From positions 1-64,000 of the forward strand of contig NZ_JAFREM010000015.1 in the NCBI RefSeq assembly GCF_017377575.1: DNA of 64,000 nucleotides, written 5' to 3'. The notes below the pieces were generated by a model. It made no database searches. It saw only the letters and a list, made by a program, of their open reading frames with translations, and was not told the origin of the DNA. Below are positions 58,397-64,000 of this stretch, piece after piece. A program made the position numbers and the translations under genes. The stretch comes from Candidatus Enterococcus moelleringii. Lineage in GTDB: Bacteria; Bacillota; Bacilli; Lactobacillales; Enterococcaceae. Position 1 is the first letter of the stretch; every line of letters begins with the position of its first letter.

Positions 58397-60124
58397 TTAT
58401 TCTTCTCTCAAAAGTTCCCCTAAGGCAGGCATATCATGAACCTTGTATTTCTCTTTGAAGGCTTGAACTTCTTCAGCTGAAAATTCAGCTGGGTCTAATT
58501 TCAATTCTTCGACTGGCAATGGACGAGCATTTTCGATTTTTACATCGATAACGACAGGTCGTTTGCTGTTTTTAGCTGCCTCAAAGGCAGGTTGTAATTG
58601 ATCATATTCAGTAATAGTGAAGCCTTCAGCACCCATGGCTTCTGCTGCTTTACCGAAGTCTGCGCCCCCTAAGAACACACCAAATTTCTTTTGTTCGGTA
58701 TCTTCTTGTTCGGCTTCAATGAAACCAAATGATTCATTGGAGAAGACCACGTTGATAATCGGCAATTCGTACTTCACTTGGGTCATAATGTCTTGCATCA
58801 CCATGGCGAAGCCGCCGTCACCGCTTAACGTAAAGACTTGGCGATCTGGATAGCTCAATTGAGCAGCGATCCCGCCTGGTACGCCATTCCCCATCGTCGC
58901 AAACCAGCCAGAAGTCGTATGAAGCTGTTGGCCGTTCATTTCTAAATGGCGAATCGAGTTGATGGTTGTATTACCGACATCGGTAACGAAGATCGCATCT
59001 TCTTCGGCAATCCGATTGATTTCTTTAAAGACAGGTTCTGGGCGTAATGGCGATTGTTTGTCTTCATAGAAGCTTTTACGCCAGTTGTGCCAGTTTTTAA
59101 TGTTTGTTTGATTGGCTTTGAACCAATGATCGGCTGGTCGAGCTTCACCTAGTTCAACCATTCTGCGCAAAGCAGTGTTGGCATCACCAAAGATTGCTAC
59201 ATCGGTATGATGGCGACGGCCGAATTTAACCATATCAATATCCACTTGGATGAACTTCGCTTCAGGATTGAAGAAAGCTCGTGCAAATGGGAAGTCACTA
59301 CCGACAAAGACAATTAAGTCCGCCTTAGCTAGTGCTTCATTGGCTGGTTTAGTCGCTACTCGAGCCGCAAATCCTAAGAAGTTTTCATAGGTATCCGGAA
59401 CAATCCCCTTAGCCAAAACAGCCGCAGCTACTGGCATTGAGAAATGCTCAGAGAAAGCCTTGATATCTTCAAAACCGCCTCGTGTTCCTTGTCCTACATA
59501 TAGAACCGGTTGTTTAGCCGCTTCAATCAAAGGAATCGCTGCCTTCAAATCCTCTTCAGCCGGCATCGCAACACCGGTACGATGATTTTTAGCTGTTGCA
59601 ATTTCTTGTTCTTCAATATCTTCAAATCCAAAGTCAACCGGTATCGTTACTACAGCTACACCTTTGTGTTCATAAGCCGCTTTAATCGCTTCATCAACTA
59701 AATGAGGCAAACTTTCAGGTGTCATAGCTGTCCGGTTGTAGATACTTACGTCTGCGAACATTGGATTTTCATTCATTTCTTGGAACATATTGTAGTTCAT
59801 GGCAGTTGAAGCAACTTGGCCTAACAAAGCCACAACCGGAACATGGTCCATTTGGGCATCGTATAAGCCGTTAATCAAATGGCTGGCGCCTGGTCCGGCA
59901 GAACCGAAAACTGCACCGACTTTGCCTGTAAGTTTGGCGTCAGCGGCGGCAGCTAGAGCACCGACTTCTTCGTGACGGACTTGAACGTATTTTACACTTT
60001 CTCTTTCTTTGTATAAGGCATCCATCGTTGAGTTAAAGGAACCTCCAGGGATTCCGTAAATATGATCAACGCCCCAAGCTTCGAACACTTTGACCATTGC
60101 AATAGCAGCATTAATTTTTGTCAT
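58397..60124 (-). CDS. Pyruvate oxidase
   Basis: TPP- and FAD-dependent enzyme converting pyruvate, phosphate and O2 to acetyl phosphate, CO2 and H2O2; 575 aa from the ATG at 60124. A GTG three codons upstream is less likely. The TPP-activating glutamate is in VRHEEVGALAA, the FAD domain is in the middle, and the TPP-magnesium motif GDGGFAMVMQDI lies near residue 445. It is related to SpxB and Pox5. The family also includes acetolactate synthases, but the IPGGSFNSTMDALY start and length favour pyruvate oxidase. Confidence 0.9.
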   Translation of the reverse strand: MTKINAAIAMVKVFEAWGVDHIYGIPGGSFNSTMDALYKERESVKYVQVRHEEVGALAAAADAKLTGKVGAVFGSAGPGASHLINGLYDAQMDHVPVVALLGQVASTAMNYNMFQEMNENPMFADVSIYNRTAMTPESLPHLVDEAIKAAYEHKGVAVVTIPVDFGFEDIEEQEIATAKNHRTGVAMPAEEDLKAAIPLIEAAKQPVLYVGQGTRGGFEDIKAFSEHFSMPVAAAVLAKGIVPDTYENFLGFAARVATKPANEALAKADLIVFVGSDFPFARAFFNPEAKFIQVDIDMVKFGRRHHTDVAIFGDANTALRRMVELGEARPADHWFKANQTNIKNWHNWRKSFYEDKQSPLRPEPVFKEINRIAEEDAIFVTDVGNTTINSIRHLEMNGQQLHTTSGWFATMGNGVPGGIAAQLSYPDRQVFTLSGDGGFAMVMQDIMTQVKYELPIINVVFSNESFGFIEAEQEDTEQKKFGVFLGGADFGKAAEAMGAEGFTITEYDQLQPAFEAAKNSKRPVVIDVKIENARPLPVEELKLDPAEFSAEEVQAFKEKYKVHDMPALGELLREE

Positions 60125-60159
60125 GTTTCTCACTCGCTTTCTTAATAGCTAACACCTTA

Positions 60160-60188
60160 AGTATAACGCTTTTGCTAAATCCAACCAA
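60160..60188 (-). promoter_or_regulatory. Pyruvate oxidase promoter
   Basis: Minus-strand TTGGTT (60183-60188), 17-base spacer, TATACT (60160-60165), about 36 bases before the ATG. Confidence 0.6.
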
Positions 60189-60272
60189 AGAATGTGTTTC
60201 GCCTAGCATTTGAGAGGCGGTCTATCTTGTGATAAACTAAAAAAGAGCGTAAAAACGCTTTAGGAGGTTAGT

Positions 60273-61091
60273 ATGGCAGAATGGTTGTTGACGTTGTCTG
60301 CTTGGCAGCAGGCATTAGTGGGTACACTGTTTACTTGGGGAATGACTGCTTTGGGAGCAGCGATGGTTTTCTTCTTTAAAAATATTAATCGCAATGTATT
60401 AAACACAATGCTGGGATTTGCTTCTGGGGTCATGATTGCCGCCAGCTTCTGGTCGTTGTTAGATCCGGCAATTGAAGCAGCAGAAGAGAACGGTTCGATT
60501 CCCTGGTTGGTAGTCAGTATCGGCTTTGGTTTAGGCGGACTCTTTTTATATCTGGCAGATAAGACAATTCCTCATATGCATTTTGGGCCAAACCAGGAAA
60601 AAGAAGGCTTGCCTAGTCATTTAAAGAGGACGATCTTACTGGTATTTTCTATTACCTTACATAACATTCCGGAAGGTTTGGCAGTAGGAGTTGCTTTTGG
60701 AGCGGCAAGCGAAGCCGCGAATCCAACAGCAGCGGTACTGGCAGCGGTCTCGGTTTCCTTAGGGATTGGGATTCAGAACTTTCCTGAAGGGGCAGCAGTA
60801 TCGATCCCGCTGCGGCAAGAAGGGCTTAGCCGGTGGAAATCCTTTTTATATGGCCAAGCATCGGGGATTGTGGAGCCGATTGCCGCAGTCATTGGGGCCG
60901 TACTGGTGATGCGGGTTCAGCCGCTATTGCCTTATGCGTTAGCTTTTGCCGCAGGTGCGATGATCTATGTCGTGGTGGAAGAGCTTATTCCAGAAGCACA
61001 AGCAACCACCGACAGCAAGCATCATCATGCTGTATTTGGCGCCATGTCCGGCTTTATTATTATGATGATTCTAGATGTAGCATTAGGGTAA
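60273..61091 (+). CDS. ZIP-family divalent metal transporter
   Basis: A 272-aa membrane transporter for zinc or related metals, with eight predicted helices. The metal site motifs are HNIPEGLAVG in helix 4 and NFPEGAAVSIP in helix 5. The loop between helices 3 and 4 is short and has a single HMH. The ATG follows AGGAGG. A small hairpin AGCGT-AAAA-ACGCT lies just before the ribosome site. It is monocistronic with its own terminator. Confidence 0.9.
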   Translation: MAEWLLTLSAWQQALVGTLFTWGMTALGAAMVFFFKNINRNVLNTMLGFASGVMIAASFWSLLDPAIEAAEENGSIPWLVVSIGFGLGGLFLYLADKTIPHMHFGPNQEKEGLPSHLKRTILLVFSITLHNIPEGLAVGVAFGAASEAANPTAAVLAAVSVSLGIGIQNFPEGAAVSIPLRQEGLSRWKSFLYGQASGIVEPIAAVIGAVLVMRVQPLLPYALAFAAGAMIYVVVEELIPEAQATTDSKHHHAVFGAMSGFIIMMILDVALG

Positions 61092-61097
61092 ATGTAG

Positions 61098-61123
61098 GAA
61101 CGGTTTTATACCGTTCTTTTTTT
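61098..61123 (+). terminator. Terminator after the ZIP gene
   Basis: GAACGG (61098-61103) and CCGTTC (61111-61116) with a 7-base loop, followed by TTTTTTT. Confidence 0.75.
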
Positions 61124-61276
61124 CGTTTATCTGCAGCTACTAACAGCCAAAGCAACACAGGTTAAGTTATTAAGAGGAAAAGCAGTTTCTTAATGTTTTA
61201 CGGTATATTTCATGGAAATGTTCATATTTAGTTGCAATTTCAGCTGGGAGATGTTATGCTATCTCATGTAATACTT

Positions 61277-61306
61277 TTGATATGTGACTATTTGTTTATC
61301 TATACT
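61277..61306 (+). promoter_or_regulatory. Candidate cspA promoter
   Basis: TTGATA (61277-61282), 18-base spacer, TATACT (61301-61306). It would give a leader of about 75 bases, typical of cold-shock genes. The rest of the 61124-61386 gap shows nothing recognisable. Confidence 0.5.
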
Positions 61307-61386
61307 TGTTGATACGCACTTCTTTCTACACGTCATTTCTTATTACAAAAATAAACACAGTTGATGTGTATTTGGAGGTACTTATT

Positions 61387-61587
61387 ATGAATAACGGTAC
61401 AGTAAAATGGTTTAACGCAGACAAAGGATTTGGATTTATCACTGGAGAAGACGGCAACGATGTATTTGCTCACTTTTCAGCTATCCAAGGCGAAGGATTC
61501 AAGAGCTTAGAAGAAGGCCAAGCAGTTACTTTCGATATCGAAGAAGGTCAACGTGGACCTCAAGCTACTAACATTGTTAAAGCTTAA
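61387..61587 (+). CDS. cspA: Cold-shock protein
   Basis: A 66-aa single-domain nucleic-acid chaperone. RNP1 is KGFGFI (residues 14-19) and RNP2 is VFAHF (about 27-31). The ATG at 61387 follows GGAGG and gives the standard [20 protein letters not shown] start; the longer upstream frame is not used. It is monocistronic with a terminator. Confidence 0.96.
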   Translation: MNNGTVKWFNADKGFGFITGEDGNDVFAHFSAIQGEGFKSLEEGQAVTFDIEEGQRGPQATNIVKA

Positions 61588-61601
61588 TCACACTAATTAA
61601 T

Positions 61602-61634
61602 GAGGAGATCTATTAAGATCTTCTCTTTTTTTTT
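61602..61634 (+). terminator. Terminator after cspA
   Basis: GAGGAGATC (61602-61610) and GATCTTCTC (61617-61625) with one wobble, followed by a run of T. Confidence 0.85.
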
Positions 61635-61655
61635 ACATTTTAGGAGGATGAAAAA

Positions 61656-61889
61656 ATGGCTGGAAAAACGTTTGGATATAGACCTAATGTCCCTTCAGAA
61701 ATTGGTGAAAAATTTATGGTGGGCTCGGAAGTCGCGTTCTTTTATAAGGAAGAAGCGCAAGTTGGTGTCATTGAAACCATGTTGAATAACTCGGCTGTCG
61801 TTAAAATTGTTCTTAGCCCTACCAAAACATTGCACGATTTCACTACAGTCATTCGTTATGCGGATCTGCAGGATACCAAAATTAACTAA
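61656..61889 (+). CDS. DUF2187 family small protein
   Basis: A 77-aa protein of the DUF2187 (YkvS-like) type, with a small beta-barrel, KOW-like core (VGSEVAFFYKEEAQVGVIET, then NSAVVKIVL). The ATG follows AGGAGG. It lies after the cspA terminator; some read-through from cspA is possible. Function is unknown. Confidence 0.78.
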   Translation: MAGKTFGYRPNVPSEIGEKFMVGSEVAFFYKEEAQVGVIETMLNNSAVVKIVLSPTKTLHDFTTVIRYADLQDTKIN

Positions 61890-61903
61890 TCTTCTAGGTA
61901 CAC

Positions 61904-61954
61904 AAAAGAGAACAAATCATCTGATCCTGTTTGAGATGATTTGTTCTCTTTTTT
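61904..61954. terminator. Bidirectional terminator
   Basis: Perfect 19-base arms (61904-61922 and 61934-61952) with an 11-base loop, between convergent genes. Confidence 0.9.
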
Positions 61955-61990
61955 CGTATTTGTAAGGATACGTTTAAACTAAATTAGGTA

Positions 61991-62185
61991 TTAATAGCGA
62001 CGCTGCTGGCTGCGTTTGGTTAACCAATTAACAATAAAGTAAGCAATTGCTAAAGGAACCCCAACGCGAAAGACAACTGACAGTAATCCGGAAATCAGCG
62101 GGCCGACGATGTGCAAAGCAAGACTAGCTACGAGAAAAAAGCCGATGACCATTAAAATACGTACAGGCGTTGAATATTCTTTCAT
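61991..62185 (-). CDS. Small two-helix membrane protein (64 aa)
   Basis: I do not recognise a named family. Two hydrophobic segments lie at about residues 9-27 and 30-52, with a basic C-terminal tail KRSQQRRY on the inside. The ATG is preceded by AAGGAGAAAC, a good ribosome site. A minus-strand terminator follows at 61904-61954. It looks like a real short gene; function unknown. Confidence 0.65.
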   Translation of the reverse strand: MKEYSTPVRILMVIGFFLVASLALHIVGPLISGLLSVVFRVGVPLAIAYFIVNWLTKRSQQRRY

Positions 62186-62377
62186 AAGTTTCTCCTTCTT
62201 CCTTGTTGTTCTTGATGATGTATAAAGTATAACAAAGGTTTTTATTAAAAACGTCCAACCTAAGATGTATTTCTAGATTGGCTATTAGTATGAGAAGTTT
62301 GTTAAAATGGAGCTATCTTAGTTTGTGCAACTATGCTAGAGTAGAAGCAAAATGAATAAATGATGAGGAGCAAAAGC

Positions 62378-63070
62378 ATGCTAGAAGCAATTATTTTTGA
62401 TATGGACGGGGTATTAGTTGATTCAGAATATACCTATTTTGAGAGCAAGTCCGCTATTTTGAAGGAAGCAGGTCATCCAGTAGAAGAAAGCTATCATTAC
62501 CAGTTTATGGGGACTACCGGTGAATTCATGTGGCAAAAGATGAAGGAAGAATTTGATTTGTCGCTGTCAGTGGAAGAATACGTGAAAAAAATGGTTCAAA
62601 TGCGGGAAGTAATGGTAGAAAAGGACGGAGTTCGCCCAATCGAAGGGGCACCAGCATTTGTTAAACGCCTATACGAAGCAGGATTACCTTTAGGAGTGGC
62701 TTCTTCTTCGACTTTAAAAGAAATCAAATCCAACTTAAAAGCCTTAGGAATTGCTGAATGCTTTCAAGTAGTCATGAGCAGCGAAGAAGTTCCTAACTCC
62801 AAACCCGCTCCAGATGTTTATTTGGAAGTGGCACGACGTTTAGGTGTAGAGCCAGTGAATTGCTTAGGCATTGAAGACACCAAAAACGGCAGTACCTCGG
62901 TTAATCGTGCTGGGATGGTTTGCGTAGGTTTCCACAATCCTATTTATCCTAAACAAGATTTGCAAAAAGCAGATCGCATCGTAGAAAGTTTTGATGCGTT
63001 AGATCGAGAAGCTTTAGCAAAAATCCAACAAGAAGTGAGAGATGAACAAGATGCAGCAAGCAGTCATTAA
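62378..63070 (+). CDS. HAD-family hydrolase (beta-phosphoglucomutase-like)
   Basis: A 230-aa phosphatase or phosphomutase of the HAD superfamily subgroup with an alpha-helical cap. Motif I is FDMDGVLVDSE (residues 7-17), motif II SSS near 111, motif III with Lys in PAPD, and motif IV GIEDTKNG. The start at 62378 lies 9 bases after GAGGAG; ATGs at 62360 and 62363 overlap that site. The substrate is not known; closest are beta-phosphoglucomutase and sugar-phosphate phosphatases. It overlaps the next gene by 29 bases. Confidence 0.88.
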   Translation: MLEAIIFDMDGVLVDSEYTYFESKSAILKEAGHPVEESYHYQFMGTTGEFMWQKMKEEFDLSLSVEEYVKKMVQMREVMVEKDGVRPIEGAPAFVKRLYEAGLPLGVASSSTLKEIKSNLKALGIAECFQVVMSSEEVPNSKPAPDVYLEVARRLGVEPVNCLGIEDTKNGSTSVNRAGMVCVGFHNPIYPKQDLQKADRIVESFDALDREALAKIQQEVRDEQDAASSH

Positions 63071-63458
63071 TCAGCAGAAGTTTATCTCCGAGGGCGGCTG
63101 CAATGCTTGCGGCTTTCAAAGCAGCATCACCTATACCTTGCATTTAGAAAATCAGAAAACCATCTTGCTGGACGAGTATGACAATCCTTCTTTGATTACG
63201 GCGTTAGTGATGGAAAATGGCTGGCGGCAGGACTACGTAACAATCGGAATCGGCGAGGATGAATTGGTCTTCAAAAAAGCCGATCAGCAGATTGAGGTTC
63301 ACGAAGTCGGCCCCATGATTACCTATCAAAAAGCTGACTACAGATGTTCAATCCCTAAGTGTGCAGCAGTCAAAGAAGAAGGATTCATTCAAGTCAATCA
63401 AGTGCTGCAGGAGATCTTTTCCATTCCAGCCTACGAATTTTTAGAAGTCGTTAAATAA
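63042..63458 (+). CDS. Unknown protein with two cysteine pairs (138 aa)
   Basis: I do not recognise the family. Cys20 and Cys23 (GGCNACGF) and Cys102 and Cys107 (RCSIPKC) could form a metal site. The middle part is beta-rich (YTLHLENQKTILLDEYDNPS). The ATG at 63042 lies inside the end of the HAD gene; an ATG at 63051 is an alternative. The long overlap indicates coupled translation, so the two products may act together. Convergent with phosphoketolase. Confidence 0.65.
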   Translation: MNKMQQAVINQQKFISEGGCNACGFQSSITYTLHLENQKTILLDEYDNPSLITALVMENGWRQDYVTIGIGEDELVFKKADQQIEVHEVGPMITYQKADYRCSIPKCAAVKEEGFIQVNQVLQEIFSIPAYEFLEVVK

Positions 63459-63461
63459 GCA

Positions 63462-63506
63462 AAGACCGAAACCTTGGATAATTCCAAAGGCTTCGGTCTT
63501 ATTTTT
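63462..63506. terminator. Bidirectional terminator before phosphoketolase
   Basis: AAGACCGAA (63462-63470) and TTCGGTCTT (63492-63500), with inner CCTTTGG-like pairing, lie between convergent genes. Confidence 0.85.
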
Positions 63507-63517
63507 GTGTTTAAGGC

Positions 63518-64000
63518 TTATTTTTGCAAATCTTCCCAAGTCCAGTCAGTAACATCAACTAGATCTTTTCCTTCTTTGCGAATGTAGTCGTGATGACGTT
63601 GCAGAATTTCGTCCATTTCTTCCGAAAATTCCGCAGCTGCTTCACCATGAACGGCATTGGCTGCATCTTGAGCTAAGTGGAAGCGATCCATTTCGCTAAA
63701 GACCCGCATATCAAACGGCGTAGTGATATCGCCATTTTCCCGGTAGCCATGGATATGCAGATTATGATTGTGGCGATCAAAGAAGAAATCGCGAATCATA
63801 TTTTCATAGCCATGGAAAGCAAAGACAATTGGCTTATCTGTTGTAAACAAGTCATCAAATGCTTCATCACTTAACCCTCGTGGGTCGTTATCAGGATGAC
63901 GCAATTTCAAAATATCTACCACATTGATAAAGCGAATCTTCATCTCTGGGTAATGCTTATTCAGAATGCTGACAGCAGCCAGTGCTTCCAAGTTTGGCTC
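63518..64000 (-). CDS. Phosphoketolase, C-terminal part (cut by window edge)
   Basis: The 3' end of a minus-strand gene running past base 64000; about 160 residues are visible. The sequence includes [20 protein letters not shown], then [19 protein letters not shown] and DRFHLAQDA, all hallmarks of the xylulose-5-phosphate/fructose-6-phosphate phosphoketolase C-terminus. The enzyme splits xylulose-5-phosphate into acetyl phosphate and glyceraldehyde-3-phosphate. It would consume pentose phosphates made by the PTS-dehydrogenase pathway encoded 5-9 kb away. Confidence 0.95.
   Translation of the reverse strand, partial: EPNLEALAAVSILNKHYPEMKIRFINVVDILKLRHPDNDPRGLSDEAFDDLFTTDKPIVFAFHGYENMIRDFFFDRHNHNLHIHGYRENGDITTPFDMRVFSEMDRFHLAQDAANAVHGEAAAEFSEEMDEILQRHHDYIRKEGKDLVDVTDWTWEDLQK

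Noticed and set aside
60247-60260. AGCGTAAAAACGCT hairpin before the ZIP gene as a zinc-regulator site
   Set aside because: Does not match the known AdcR or Zur palindromes; too short to claim.

Overview
This window is the replication-origin region of a low-GC, Gram-positive lactic acid bacterium, most probably an Enterococcus or a close relative in the Enterococcaceae. The support is the gene order. On one side lie a VanRS-type two-component system, serS, guaB, ychF, a DUF951 gene, parB, parA, rsmG, mnmG, mnmE, jag, yidC, rnpA and rpmH. On the other lie dnaA, dnaN, yaaA, recF, gyrB, gyrA, rpsF, ssb, rpsR, gdpP, rplI, dnaB and purA. Malolactic enzyme, pyruvate oxidase and phosphoketolase genes also fit a fermentative lactic acid bacterium. 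Genus is an inference; no rRNA gene is present.

The origin sits near 31.6-31.9 kb, just upstream of dnaA, with clustered DnaA boxes and a second cluster of TTTTCCACA motifs in the dnaA-dnaN gap. Most genes left of it are on the minus strand and most genes right of it on the plus strand, so they are co-directional with replication. Five full or near parS sites (one degenerate) are spread over about 33 kb around the origin, matching the parA/parB genes.

Left arm: two-component system (0.35-2.2 kb); T-box controlled serS; guaB; a MerR regulator divergent from a DHA2 drug-efflux-type MFS gene and a DUF4811 partner; DUF1129 membrane protein; ychF-DUF951-parB-parA-rsmG; a YdiB-like quinate/shikimate dehydrogenase; a 1.3 kb gene-free AT-rich stretch; a small hypothetical gene, a lipid kinase and a GNAT acetyltransferase; mnmE-mnmG behind a leader with two terminator hairpins; a galactitol-type PTS operon with its PRD regulator, a class II aldolase and an unknown membrane protein; a small-protein cluster (DUF1659, DUF2922, an unknown 127-aa protein, and an extended DUF2922 protein); and the jag-yidC-rnpA-rpmH block.

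Right arm: the core replication and ribosomal genes to purA; degV; a malolactic locus (mleR divergent from mleS-mleP); an ABC-F ATPase; a lone mannose-type EIIA followed by a complete mannose-class PTS operon that starts with a TarJ-like polyol-phosphate dehydrogenase behind a catabolite-repressed promoter; pyruvate oxidase; a ZIP metal transporter; cspA; a DUF2187 protein; a HAD hydrolase; a cysteine-motif protein; and the 3' end of a phosphoketolase gene. The PTS plus dehydrogenase suggests uptake of a pentitol and conversion to a pentulose phosphate, which phosphoketolase could then consume.

The least explained parts are the DUF1659/DUF2922 cluster with its repeated upstream motif, the mnmE leader with tandem terminators, and the gene-free stretch at 13.9-15.2 kb with degenerate parS sites and a possible decayed gene. 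No CRISPR array, insertion sequence, prophage, tRNA or rRNA gene was seen.
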